Positions 1 to 10,824 of a stretch of DNA of 64,000 nucleotides are shown here, one piece after another. How positions within the stretch are numbered: position 1 is the stretch's first letter; each line of letters starts with the position of its first letter. Position numbers and translations under genes: made by a program. Source of the stretch: Tieghemostelium lacteum (lineage: Eukaryota; Evosea; Eumycetozoa; Dictyosteliales; Raperosteliaceae); assembly GCA_001606155.1 (NCBI GenBank), contig LODT01000037.1, forward strand, positions 186,001 through 250,000. Direction: 5' to 3'. Below the pieces are notes generated by a model. That model saw nothing but the letters and a program-made list of their open reading frames with translations. It was not told the DNA's origin and made no database searches.

Positions 1-1023
1 GACTATCTAAATGCAACAGGTAAGAAACTGGAAGATTTAAAGGGTAATGATCAAAATATAAACAAATCATTACCTGGTGCCCTTTTCAATAATGGTAATA
101 ATAATCAATCTTCATCTAATAGTGTACAAGACCAGAAAACCAGACTGAGAGAAGATCCACTTCAAATGATACTTCAAAAACAAAAGGAATCTATTGAACG
201 TGCTAAATCTTCAAAGTCTATTCAATCAAAATTATCATCATCCAGTAAAGATAAAGATAAAGACAAAGATAAAACTGAGGAAAAAATCCTAAAAAAGCTA
301 AAGAAAAAAGAGAAAAAGGAGAAAAAAGAGAAAGAAAAGGAAATGAAAAAGGAAAAGAAGGACAACAGTGACCAAAAGGATCTATATGTAGAATCTAAGA
401 GGGATTTATCACCAAAGAATAGTCATAGAGATGATAGAAATGGAAGGGATTATGATAGAGATGATAGAAGGGATGATTATCGTGACAGAAGTTATCGTAG
501 AGATGATAATTATCGATATAGAGATGATAGAAATAGAAGAGATTATAGAGATGATAGAAGGGATGATTACTATAGAGATAAAGACCACTATCAACATCAT
601 AGAGATGATAGAAGGGATGATTACTATAGAGATAGAGACCATTATCAATATAATAGAGATACTACTAGAGTAGATAAAAGTGATGATTTCTATAGAGATA
701 GAGATCATTATGATAGAAGAACACCTGATAAGAAGAGATATCGTGACGATGATATCAAAGAAAAAGATACTCTAGAGAAACAATTGGAATCCATGAAAAA
801 CGCAGCCAAAGATGTGGAATCTGATAGATTAAAAAGAATAAAAATGGATAGTGAAAGAGAGGAAAAGGATCAATCTCAATCACCAAAATCTCTAGAGAAT
901 CGGTTGGGATCTAAAAACTTTTTGGATACTATCAATAAAGACGTGTACAGTGATAATGTTTCTCTTGAAGACAGAGTAAAAAGAAACAAATTCTATCTTG
1001 AAAGTAGTAAACGAGATGACTGA
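1..1023 (+). CDS. Cwc25-like pre-mRNA splicing factor, C-terminal part (5' truncated)
   Basis: The reading frame is open from base 1 to a TGA stop at 1021-1023, so the window begins inside the gene; about 340 codons are present. The start of this stretch resembles the central part of Cwc25/CCDC49 (a DYL..GK segment, then REDPL followed by a charged helix), and the C-terminus SLEDRVKRN resembles the conserved Cwc25 tail. Between them is a long K/E-rich and then R/D/Y-rich region with tandem RDDRRDDYYRD-type repeats at about 540-700, an RS-like spliceosomal low-complexity tail. Cwc25 is known to act in the spliceosome at the first transesterification step. The N-terminal Cir_N domain would lie upstream and is not visible, so the assignment rests on short motifs. 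A generic RD-rich nuclear protein is the alternative. Confidence 0.6.
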   Translation, partial: DYLNATGKKLEDLKGNDQNINKSLPGALFNNGNNNQSSSNSVQDQKTRLREDPLQMILQKQKESIERAKSSKSIQSKLSSSSKDKDKDKDKTEEKILKKLKKKEKKEKKEKEKEMKKEKKDNSDQKDLYVESKRDLSPKNSHRDDRNGRDYDRDDRRDDYRDRSYRRDDNYRYRDDRNRRDYRDDRRDDYYRDKDHYQHHRDDRRDDYYRDRDHYQYNRDTTRVDKSDDFYRDRDHYDRRTPDKKRYRDDDIKEKDTLEKQLESMKNAAKDVESDRLKRIKMDSEREEKDQSQSPKSLENRLGSKNFLDTINKDVYSDNVSLEDRVKRNKFYLESSKRDD

Positions 1024-1111
1024 AATAAATATATATAATACTATACTTAAAAACTTTTATTTTTTTTAAATTGTAAGTGTAATAACAGTAGTAGTAGTAG
1101 TAAATTGGAAC

Positions 1112-2242
1112 TTATATACTTGATAATAATCTTTTTGATTCTTTTGCAATATTTGGAGCATTGATGGTTACAACCTTGTTGGTAATTGAAAATACAAAAA
1201 AGTTAAAAATACCCTGGGCTGGGCTCAATACATTTTGTACGAGCATCAGTGGATAGAAATTGCATGTGCTAAAGAATGAGATAAAATGTTGAATGATATC
1301 TGGTGTCCAACAGACTATGAATACCACAATGTATAATGTCAATCTTCTCGATATGGTATTATCCAATTGTTTTAGTCTTTCGTTTACCTGCAATCTGTAT
1401 TCAAACTTCAATCTAAACAGTCTCTTTAATCTAATGTAATAGAATGCACACAATGCAACACACAAGAACAATGGTAAAAACCAAAATATAAATTCAAATT
1501 CTTTACCACTTTCACACCACCCAGTTGAAGGATCCTCAATAAATGAGTTACTCAACCCCAACCCCATCACTATAATCAATGGTATACCATAACTAACCAA
1601 ATGAAAAATATACAATAAATGTTTTCTATATAATACACAATATAAAGTTAGTACCTCTATTCCATCTACTACCCAATTACATATCGAATAAACCTACTCT
1701 TTATCAGGTGAAGATAGTTGATGATACAGATAATAGGCAATACAAGTCGTCCAGAAGAAAGTGGATAGGAAAAAGAACTGTATGATACCTCTGAATAGGA
1801 TACATGGTGAGAACAGTAAATAGTTACTGAGTAGAGTCTGTGCTGAATAGGATTTGATATTCCCAATCAAATAAGCTTGTGATATTATAATACAAAGTGC
1901 TGTGAAGAAATCAGAAATGGCGAGGAAAAATATTAAATCTGGTAGTTTAGATGATGGTGAGTTACTTTTTGATGGACTGCCACCACTATTAGTCGAATAG
2001 CTAGAAAATGATGAATTTCCATTAGGTGTCTGAAGAAGATTATTTTGAAAGTGATTATAAGTGGACTGGTTCTGTTGTTGTTGTGCTTTAATTTCTCTGT
2101 ATTTTCTATATTTTTTGATACTGTAGGATATAATAGTCAAAATACTACCAATCAGTGACAATGATGCAACTACTACATTGATTATATTGATTGAAAATTT
2201 TTCATTTGGGCCTGGTGAGCAAAGTGTAGTTGGGTCGTGCAT
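1112..2242 (-). CDS. cAMP-receptor-like (Crl-type) seven-helix receptor
   Basis: Two exons, 2242-1698 and 1625-1112, are joined across a 72-nt phase-2 intron (donor GTAGGT, acceptor ATATAG), giving about 352 residues. Successive hydrophobic helices, a poly-Q/S/N-rich first intracellular loop, FFWTTCIAYYLY in helix 3/4, TGWC in the extracellular loop, FWFLPLFL in helix 5, CWTPDIIQ in helix 6 and the helix-7 stretch LSPAQGIFNFFVFSITN are all typical of the dictyostelid cAR/Crl class E-like receptors. It is plasma-membrane signalling machinery; the ligand cannot be predicted. A second, divergent member lies at 12.0-13.1 kb with the same helix-3/4, 5 and 7 signatures but an intron at another position. 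The splice was chosen because it restores the frame and fuses helix 4 cleanly. Confidence 0.85.
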
Positions 2243-2692
2243 TACTAATCACTTCACTTGTATCTATGTGTGTAATATTACAAACAATTATATATTATTA
2301 TGTTTGTGATTTTATGTTATTATGATTTGTTTTTTTTTTTATAGTTTAATTAAGATTGCTTGTGTTATTGTGATTTTTTTTTTTTGATTTGATTGATATC
2401 AAAACATAAAATGGTGGGAAAAAAGGATTTTTACGATTAACTTTTTTAATTTTTTTTTTTTTAATTGTGGTATTGAAATTTCATTGTAAATAACCACAAC
2501 ACACTGGAATTATACAAATCGAGGTTAAAAAAATTTACCTTTTTTTATTTACATTTAAAATAATGTAAATTTTTAATTAGAAATGATTAAGTAATTTAAA
2601 GAAAAATATAAATATTCTCTTTTCTTTTCTTAACATTTTTATATTAAAATCCCACTTATAAATTTAATATTTTTATAATATTCCTTATAATT
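2243..2692. other. Intergenic, divergent promoter region
   Basis: This AT-rich stretch has several T and A runs between two divergently transcribed genes. No coding or RNA signal was recognised. Confidence 0.6.
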
Positions 2693-4604
2693 ATGAATAA
2701 CATAGTACAGACAATATTTTTAGATACAATTTCTAAAAATAATTGGTAAGTTTTTATTATTTATAAGAATAATATTGTTATTAATATTCTAATACATTTA
2801 TTAAAGGACAATATTTGATGAAATTTTCAATGTAATTAAAACTGGAGTAGATATAAATGAGTTGAATAGCCAACTAACAAACCATGCTTCATATCACATA
2901 ATCTTACAATCAGAGATGCCTGGTATTCAAAAGGAAAACCAATTCTCATCTAAAAACTCTAAATATATCTACTCATTTTGGGAAGGTTCAAAGATGAACA
3001 AAGAAGCCAAATTAAATTTCCAAAACACCACTTTCCAAATTCTCTCTGTGTTAATGAAATTTGTTAAAGTAGAAAATGTGTTCCAAATCTGCCAAAAATA
3101 TTATAGCTTAGAAACACTCTATGCTGACATTAAAAACTATTCATTCCAATGGTCAACTGATCAGTTTGTATACTCTACTTGTAATATAAAAAAAAGTCAT
3201 TGGGTTCAATTTGAAATGGATAAATCTTCAGCAAAACTGTATAAGGTGTTTAAAGGGTATGGCGATAGGGTACTGATGGAAAATTTACCTGAAACACAAT
3301 CATCTATAACATTCTATAAAAACTCTGAGTTAGATTACCAATTCATAATTTGGGAGGGTCAAAAGTCAAGTATATTAAATACAGTTAAATTTATGCAGTT
3401 CAAATTATTTGTATATTTGAATCTATTTGAATTCCAAAATCACTTGAAAGTATTGAAATTCAACAACTTGGTTGATTTTCAAATGATGTGGAAAGTCTAT
3501 GAAGGTAACCAAATCAATATTCAATTAAACCATGTCGAAATTCCACCAAAAGCTAATCATTTGAAAGTTTCTTCTTCATTTATTCAGTCAAACTCCCAAC
3601 CATCTGTTTTGTCAATTATTAACAGATTACACAGTTTTAATAATACCACTCCACAAGAACCAATTAAAAGTACCAATCATATATATTCCATAAAAAGTAA
3701 ATCAAGTGACTCTTCACCAATTCTTTTCAAAAAACTTGATGGCTTCGATAAACCAAGTGGAACAAAATCTGATAACAATTCTCCAATTGAAACCAATTTC
3801 ATTAAAACATTGATGAAATCACCTACATCCAAACCTCTAGCTGTACAGAAATTACAAGATAAATTTACTAAATCCCAGGAGATTCCAAAAGTAGTTTCAC
3901 CTGTTGTAGAGTCCGAGGAATCATCACCAGAAATTGCAAGTCCAAGTCCAGTGAAATCTCCAGAGCCAGAATCTATAAAAAGAGAAGAAATTTTAAGTTA
4001 TTGTTATAATGTACCATTTATCAATATGGAAGATGAAATTCAAGAAGCCTGTGAGGAATTTAACAAGAAGAAAATTAATTGGATATTATTGGGTTACACT
4101 AGTGGAAAGGCTATAGGTCTAGTTGGTAAAGGTTCAAATGGTTTCAATGAAATGAAATCTCATCTGAATAACAATTCTACACTCTATGGAATAGTTCAAT
4201 GTATTTATAAAGATATCATAGAATCAGTTGGCAGTGATGGTAGCACTAATTTAAATTGTTCACAAGAAATAGAACCAGTAATTCCAAGTCCACTAGGAAA
4301 TTCACTAAATTCCATTCCCAACAGTTTGTCATCCAACGGATATGAATTTCATCATAGTAACAAAAACCTGCTACTTCACTGGTTTGGTAATAAATCATCA
4401 GCATTAGAAAAGGCTAGAAGAGGTGATCACATTGCTGGTGTGTCATCCATGTTTAAACAGCTGACACTCGTACATGGTGAATATGAAACTGATGATATTC
4501 AAGATCTCTCTGATGATCAAATCCTACAAAAACTCACCTCCTTTAGAAGTGATATTAAATATAAAAAGACTCCACAACCTAAACCAATTTCTTTAAAAAA
4601 CTAA
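2693..4604 (+). CDS. Coactosin-type ADF-H domain protein with novel N-terminal region
   Basis: Exon 1 is 2693-2745; a 61-nt intron (GTAAG...AAAG) leads to exon 2 at 2807-4604, giving about 616 residues. The first exon supplies the only good ATG and restores the frame across a Trp codon. The C-terminal ~190 residues match the coactosin/ADF-H fold: NWILLGY, then a GLVGKGSNGFNEM segment, YGIVQCIYKD, LLLHWFGNKSSALEKARRGDH and YETDDIQDLS near the end. A Ser/Asn-rich insertion of roughly 40 residues interrupts the domain between the YKD strand and LLLHWFG. The N-terminal ~250 residues contain two similar FWEG/IWEG-type segments that I do not recognise; a Ser/Pro-rich linker follows. Known coactosins bind F-actin, so a cytoskeletal role is inferred for the C-terminus only. 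Confidence 0.75.
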
Positions 4605-4744
4605 AATAAAAACTAAACCTGCATTTTTGTAAATAGAGACTAAATATCTAAAACCATCAGTTTTGAAGTGATTTCCTTTTTTTTATGTGCTTTTATCTAT
4701 ACTGTATATCTGTTACCTTTATCTATTATTACTATTATATCAAT

Positions 4745-5095
4745 TTATTTATTCGAAAAGAAGACTCTTGGTGGTTTGTTTGGATCTTTCAATTCCCATA
4801 GTTTTTCTTTTTTAACTACATCTATAACCAATAATTCGTCTTTGGCTTGTTGAATGAGCTCTTCAACTTGTCCTCCATATATCTTTTCTTCAATCTTTAA
4901 AATATCAGTTTCGTTCATAACAGTATCTAATCTAAATCTAGTCATGCTTTCTACGTTTTTTCTGTATCCACTGCTAGCTGGAATCAATTCCAATTTCTTT
5001 AGTGTTTGGAAATAGAGATCAGATAAAATTGCTCTGGCATTAGGTTCTACTTTAACACCTGATAAACCTGTAGATTTTTTGATGAAATATGACAT
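4745..5095 (-). CDS. ndufa5: NADH dehydrogenase (ubiquinone) 1 alpha subcomplex subunit 5
   Basis: A single exon of 116 residues, the usual size of NDUFA5/B13. The family pattern is visible: TGLSGV near the N-terminus, the [20 protein letters not shown] helix, the ...[17 protein letters not shown] segment and the KLWE ending region. It is a peripheral-arm accessory subunit of mitochondrial complex I. No cleavable presequence is evident, as is common for this subunit. The gene is convergent with the coactosin-domain gene and lies about 80 nt upstream-to-downstream of the acetyltransferase gene on the same strand. Confidence in family is high. Confidence 0.92.
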   Translation of the reverse strand: MSYFIKKSTGLSGVKVEPNARAILSDLYFQTLKKLELIPASSGYRKNVESMTRFRLDTVMNETDILKIEEKIYGGQVEELIQQAKDELLVIDVVKKEKLWELKDPNKPPRVFFSNK

Positions 5096-5175
5096 CTCTA
5101 TTTTGTGTGTAATTATTTAAAAAAATTAAAAAAAAAAAAAAGTACTAGTTATTTTGAAACCAGTTGCAACTTTAT

Positions 5176-6012
5176 TTAGCATTTAATATTTTTAACCAAT
5201 TTGAATTTCTCAAATAGAACTTGATTAAATTTAGAAGAATCAAAAGTCTCTTTAGTCTTTTTCCAATTCTTATCAGTGTGTGTAAATGAATCTTTTGTGA
5301 GGGTGACATATCCATCCTCTTGTAAAATAGTGTACAATGGAACTTTGTTAAATTCTCCTTCTGGGTCGTTAATAATAATTTGTTGGGTTTCGTTAACCTC
5401 TGGCAAACCTACTTTCTTTAAAGAAAATGAATAGGCAGCAGTGGTACTATCTAATGGTTGAATTCTTTCTAGCCAGTAATCACCCAGAATTCCAGCATCT
5501 TTTTTATAGGCTCTAAATTTACCTGCTTTAGACTCGACTATAGTAGCACTGTCACCATCAGTACTCTCTGTAATGGGTACAGGCTGCAATGCCAAAAACT
5601 GACCAAACCCGTTATCAACAATATACTTGGTACCGTTATTCTGTAGAATGATAATGACGTGTCCATTAAAAGCTGTGTAACTTGAGTTTATCTTTACATT
5701 GGCTCTCACTAGCCAACAATCCAGATTCTTACATTCCTCCAAAAACATATAAAAAAATGTATTTTGTTGGTAACATAGACCACCTTCTCTTCTGTCAATT
5801 ATCTTCTCTGTCAAGTGTTTTTTGGTAATCTCTTCGTAAGTTTTATCTATTATATTTAGATTCTCGAAAGGCACTTTTCTAGAGTATGCACGCATAATCT
5901 CAGGAAGATCTTCAAAAGCTACCCCACCAGCTCTTTCATATTTCATAGGGTCCAGTTCAAAATATTTTAAAAATTTAACTTGAAAATCGGATAATATATT
6001 TGGTACTATCAT
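5176..6012 (-). CDS. Arylamine N-acetyltransferase (NAT family)
   Basis: A single exon of 278 residues, the normal NAT length. The Cys-His-Asp triad is complete: Cys80 in RREGGLCYQQN, His118 in FNGHVIIIL and Asp133 in YIVDNGFG. NATs transfer an acetyl group from acetyl-CoA to arylamines and hydrazines through a cysteine thioester; the enzyme is cytosolic. The KVPFENLN segment before the Cys motif is also family-typical. The gene reads on the minus strand between ndufa5 and a U3 snoRNA gene. Nothing suggests decay. Confidence 0.93.
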   Translation of the reverse strand: MIVPNILSDFQVKFLKYFELDPMKYERAGGVAFEDLPEIMRAYSRKVPFENLNIIDKTYEEITKKHLTEKIIDRREGGLCYQQNTFFYMFLEECKNLDCWLVRANVKINSSYTAFNGHVIIILQNNGTKYIVDNGFGQFLALQPVPITESTDGDSATIVESKAGKFRAYKKDAGILGDYWLERIQPLDSTTAAYSFSLKKVGLPEVNETQQIIINDPEGEFNKVPLYTILQEDGYVTLTKDSFTHTDKNWKKTKETFDSSKFNQVLFEKFKLVKNIKC

Positions 6013-6486
6013 TCTGTTGTTCTATGTGTGTTATTGTTGTTTAATGTTCTATTTATAATTTTAATATTAAAAACTATTTTAGTTTAGTTTTTAAATAATT
6101 TTTTAAAAATCTCGAGAAGTTGATTCTAGAGAATAAACAGAGAATGCAGGAGTTTGCTTATAATCAAAATTTGTTTTTCTGTTATTTATTGTAGAAATTT
6201 AGTATAGGCACCACCTGATGATGTGCTGGGAATTTATAACCCACTTTAAATATCCAATTCTTTGAAAAAAATAGCAAATAAACTCGTCAACATGTTTAAC
6301 TTTTGTAATAAAAAGTCATAGAAAATTAGTTTCCCGAAAGGAATAACATGTAATTTAAAGCTTACTTTAAAACATTATTGTAATTTACAAATATACTTTT
6401 ATTCCATACTCCCTAAACCCAAATAGAAATATAGTGATAATTTTTTTAAAGTGTTGGTTTTTATCATTAATTTAATTAAAAAAGAG

Positions 6487-6702
6487 CAAGTCAGAAACTT
6501 TCACAACAACTATATAGAAATCCTACTTTCTATAAAGACGATCATCAATGACAGTGACTGTTGATAGAAATCAATAATCAAAGTCGGCTTCCCGCTAAAG
6601 CTGTGAAAGTGTGGATCAACATCCTTGCTGAGATTTTGAGTATTTTCAGAATAAAAAATACTTTGACGTTCCTCTTGAAATGAATCCTAAGAGTTTGGTC
6701 AT
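6487..6702 (-). ncRNA. U3 small nucleolar RNA
   Basis: Reading the minus strand, this ~216-nt block has the ordered landmarks of U3: the 5' GACCAAACTCTTAGGAT segment (box A'/A), a TAGCGGGAAGCCG segment matching box B, CATTGATGATCGTC matching box C near the 3' end, and TTTCTGACTT matching box D about 15 nt before the proposed end. It is GC-richer than the surrounding spacer and has no open reading frame. U3 guides early 18S pre-rRNA processing in the nucleolar SSU processome. The ends are estimated from the box spacing of known U3 RNAs, +/- about 5 nt. Box A reads GGATTCATTTC, with an extra T compared with the near-universal GGATCATTTC. Confidence 0.85.
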
Positions 6703-6756
6703 AACTTTAAAAAAACGATAATCACCAATTTATTACCACATGAGTTTTTATAAAAA

Positions 6757-6767
6757 TTTATGGAATT
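6757..6767 (-). promoter_or_regulatory. DUSE-like upstream element of the U3 gene
   Basis: On the minus strand TTCCATAAAT lies about 55-65 nt upstream of the proposed U3 5' end. That is the spacing and approximate sequence known for the Dictyostelium upstream sequence element (a CCCATAA-type motif) of snRNA and class I RNA genes. One consensus position differs. Its function here is inferred from position. Confidence 0.5.
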
Positions 6768-6910
6768 AAAACTTTCGTTCGTTTTTTAAATTTATTTTAA
6801 AAAGATATCATTTAACATTGAAATGATTATACTGTAACAGTAAAGAGGAAATATATTACAAATCAGTTAAATATTTATTTACAAATAAAAAGAGACAGTT
6901 TTAAAATGAT

Positions 6911-9568
6911 TTAATATGTCTTGGTAGCATATTTCTCATGGAAATAGGTATCTTTGTCTTGTAATTCAGATTTTAATTCTCTGAATTTATCCTTGAGCAA
7001 ACATAGTCTTGATCTTTCAGCTTCTGCAATTTTCTTTACTTGACTCAATTCCTTCTCTTTGTTGACTGTCTCTTTAGCTAAACGATCAATTTCCTTTAAT
7101 TTAAACATTATAACTTCAGATGGTGAACCAGCATATACATTATTCATAGAGCAAATGTATTGTGAAGGACTTGAAGAGTAGTTAAAGGAATTGGATGGTT
7201 TAGATGGCGATTTACTGAGTAGACCGCTCTGATTATTGGCAATATTAATACTGTTGCTGTTATTATTAAAACTATTAGAATGGGTAGAAGGTGACTCCCC
7301 AGTCTGATATAGTTTTCTGTTGGCTGGAATATTAATGGAATTAGAAACCACTGAATTAATTTGATTTCTAACCATAAGTGTAGGTGATGATAAATACTGT
7401 TGTTGTTGTTGGTGCTGTTGTTGCTGTTGTTGTTGCTGTAATTGTGAAAATGATGTTGAAAGTTTAGGTGAATGGCTTAAATTTGGTGAAGAGGAAATCT
7501 GTTGAAGAGATGTATTTAATGGGGTTGTTGATGTGAAATATGGTGAGCCGAGGTTACCAGCACTGGCATTTAATGAACCACTGGATGAATTTAATAAACT
7601 TGAAATTGGTAATTTACCCATACAACACTTATTGAGAATATTCTCATCACAATATCTATCCAAAGATAGATCTTGGAATTGTTTGAGTTCACCCATTTCC
7701 ATAAAGTTACTGGTAATGGGTTCAATCTCTGGGGTCTTTTTAGATTTCTTTGAAGGATCTGATTTACCACTTTCATTGACCAGTTTTTTAATTTGGTCAT
7801 TGATCTGGTTGGATTTTATACGTTCTTTTTGGGCACGTAAAGCCACCTTAATGATGGCATCCTCCTTTTCTCTAATTTCTCTAAGTGTTTGGTACTGAAT
7901 ATTGTCTACTTGTCTAGATTCCTCTTCGAGCACTGATGTGAGTTCATTTACTTTTCCAGTTAGAAACAAGGTTTTAGACTGTTCAAATTCAATGATATCT
8001 CTAATTCTCTTAATCTCTTCGTCTTTTCTTTCCATTTGTTTGTCATAGTAAATCAAATCCTTTTTCTCTTCGGTTAGATACTTTGGGGATGATTTTCCCG
8101 AGTGACTACTACTTCCACTGCTGTGTAACGATTGTGGTGATTTACTATTTAAATAATGAAGCTGCTGTTGTTGTTGGTAATTGAAACTTGGCGAAGCACA
8201 AACTCGACCACTACAATTAGGTGATGGAGAAAGTGATTCAAAGGAACACTTTTCATTAATCTTTTTTATATCTATACTATTATTGGCCCGTATTTTACTG
8301 ATGGAATCCAATGATTTCTTTAGTTTTGTAATTTGATCAGTCGCCTCCATTGACTTCTTCTTTTGAGTTTCAGCTACCATTAAAAGACGGTTGATTTCTT
8401 TTTCTTTAGATTCAACCTCTTTCTTCTTCTTGTCTATAATTTTTGACCAATGGTCGCGTTCAGTTTGCACCAGTTGAGAGAGCTCTTCATATTTCTCACG
8501 AAGATACGATGCCCTCAGTGACTCGGCATTAGCTCGATATTTAACACGTTCAAGTTCCTCATCTTTATTCTGATAGGATGAAACTAGTACCGATACCGAA
8601 GGGTTATTTGATTTCTCATCGTTCTTGTGTTGGTGGCTCTGTTGTCCAGACCCAGCACTACCATTACCAACTCCATTTTGGTGCTCCCAAAATGACAGTG
8701 AAGTCAATGGTGAAGGTGATTTAGTCTGACCATAACTTCCAACACTCCCAACAACTGCACTGCTACTGCTAACAACAGCAACTGAATCCACTGACAACAA
8801 ACTACCAGAACTCACATTACCAACATTATTATGCAATGTATTGTTAAGTGATGTCGATAGTATAGGTGTAGATGATGTTGCTACTGCAGATGGATGAGCC
8901 ATGAAAGGCAGTGGTGAAACTGTAGTAGCACTTTCAATGGCCAATAATGCTGTTGATTTCTCAATCAATGCATTCTTACGATGTTCATTTTCTTTTTCTT
9001 CATTTTCATAAAAATCCTTTATATACCCATGTAACTGTTCCTTACATTCTAAATATTATCAAGAATAAAATGTGTTAGTGTGGGGAAGTTCTTCTCTATT
9101 TTATGCGAATTGAGTTTTTCTGTTGAAAATTTTTTTTTTGCGGCAATCCTGCAAAGATATCGCAATATTTTTTTTTTTTTGAACCTGGGTGTGTTCTTTA
9201 TTTGAAATAAAGTGTTGTATTTTTGAGAACCTACCTTTAATTAAATTAACGTAGAGCAGTGAATCTTTTTTATCCTTTTCTGCAAAACGTGTTTGTCTGT
9301 CGATTTCTTTTTCTCTAATCTCAATATGTGAGGATAGAATGGTTTTTGCTTCATTCTGGTCAATTGAAATTCGACGATTGTGTGTCATTGATTTCTCTTT
9401 TGTTGGTGTTGTAACTGTTGTTGCTGCTGTTGTTGGGGTCTTTGGTGACTGTTGTTCAGTCACTTCAAATCCAACTTGAATGCTTTTTGGTTGGTAGTCG
9501 TCCATTATCAATGAGGAGTCAATTTTATTTGTAGTTGGTGGTTCAGTTTGTTGATCAAATGAGTTCAT
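6911..9568 (-). CDS. Large coiled-coil protein with poly-Q linker
   Basis: Exon 1 is 9568-9235 and exon 2 is 9048-6911, with a 186-nt intron (GTAGGT...TTTAG), giving about 823 residues. The junction gives a continuous helix (VNLIK then ECKEQLHG). Charged heptad-rich segments predicted as coiled coils cover roughly residues 80-150, 270-350, 420-510 and the last 60. They are separated by S/T-rich linkers and a CAG/CAA-type Q/H run at about 7395-7440. I do not recognise a catalytic domain; a scaffold or cytoskeletal adaptor role is only a guess from composition. It is probably a dictyostelid-specific gene. Confidence 0.75.
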
Positions 9569-10792
9569 TTACTATATATTTTTTTGGTTCTATCTCTGTT
9601 TACTATTGATGTATTGGTATTGAATATTGATATTATTTTTTGTACAATTATTATTATAAAAGATTAAAAATTATAATTATTATTATTGATATTGTTATTA
9701 TTTACAAGTTGGGAAGTTATTAAGTTTGTTAAATTGTTTTGACAAGTGTTAAAGTGAAATGTTGATCTGTCGATGTGATATGGGGGTGTGGGGTTGAGTA
9801 TTTTTAGTTTGAAAATTTTATAAAATATATGAATTGTTGTTTTGCTCCTGTTTTTTTGGTCGAAATAAAAAAATAAAAATTTGCAAAGAGCTCTAAAGAA
9901 ATTTCCTTTTGAAAGAAGAATTAGATTGCGGAAAAAAAAAAGAGAAAAAGATTTTATATTTATATTCTTTAATGTTTAATATCAAAATGATTTTGATTTA
10001 ATCAATAATGATTGGATTTTGAATTTCATTGTATAGGCAATAGAAATTCACCTCCCTTGTCATTAATTAAATTAAATAATCTAATTATATAATATAATAC
10101 ACCCTCTCTCTTTATCTCTGTTACCTATGAAATTAAAACTTACAATAATACAATGATTTAAGTGAATAGGGTATAAAAACTAATAATACACATTAAAAAT
10201 AATATTTACACATAGATATTAAAAATTATATTTTTTTTTTTTTAATTGTTTACAATTTTGTTTTTATTCAAATGATTTTTGAAGATTTTATCCACACACA
10301 AAAAACAGATTTAAATATAATATAATTGTGGTGTGTAAGGTTAGGCAATGTATTATATAAACACAAAAAAAAACATTATCTTAAATGTTCAAACGGAGGC
10401 AACAACATAACATCAAATAATACATACTCTTGAAAAGGGTACTAAAAATATTTAATTAAATTCTTTTTTTAAAAATTCTCTCTTCTAAATACTATTGTTT
10501 TTTTTTAAATAGTGTTTAGGTAATAGTTAATAATCAAATAAATAATTTGTATTTTTTTAATTTTTTTTTTTTTTGAAATATAATTACCTAATACGAACAA
10601 ATACATTTGAACAAGAAAGAAGCATTAAACAATGACCGTTATTGAAACAATAGTGGTTCTATAGGTATTTTTATGTGCAAAAGATAAATGAATTAACTTT
10701 TTAAATTAATATTGGGTTTTTGTTTTATTTTTATATGGTGTTTTTATTGTTATGTTGGTAAAAAGGTATTCCAATCTTGTTACTCTTGTGCC

Positions 10793-10823
<31 letters not shown>

Positions 10824-10824
10824 T
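9569..10824. other. 1.25-kb AT-rich intergenic region
   Basis: The spacer has A/T homopolymer runs and a TTA microsatellite at about 10797-10825, just beyond the next gene's stop. No ORF, tRNA or recognisable structured RNA was seen on either strand. Confidence 0.6.

Noticed and set aside
409-708. Open minus-strand frame of about 99 codons opposite the Cwc25-like gene
   Set aside because: It is the mirror of the repetitive RDD-coding region and is an I/S-rich repeat with no features of its own.
1694-1866. Stop TAG at 1694 as the true end of the first Crl receptor
   Set aside because: A GTAGGT donor overlaps it, and splicing to 1625 restores the seven-helix frame.
6190-6480. Second C/D-box snoRNA near CCTGATGATG (6219)
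   Set aside because: No matching CTGA box or terminal stem at a sensible distance.
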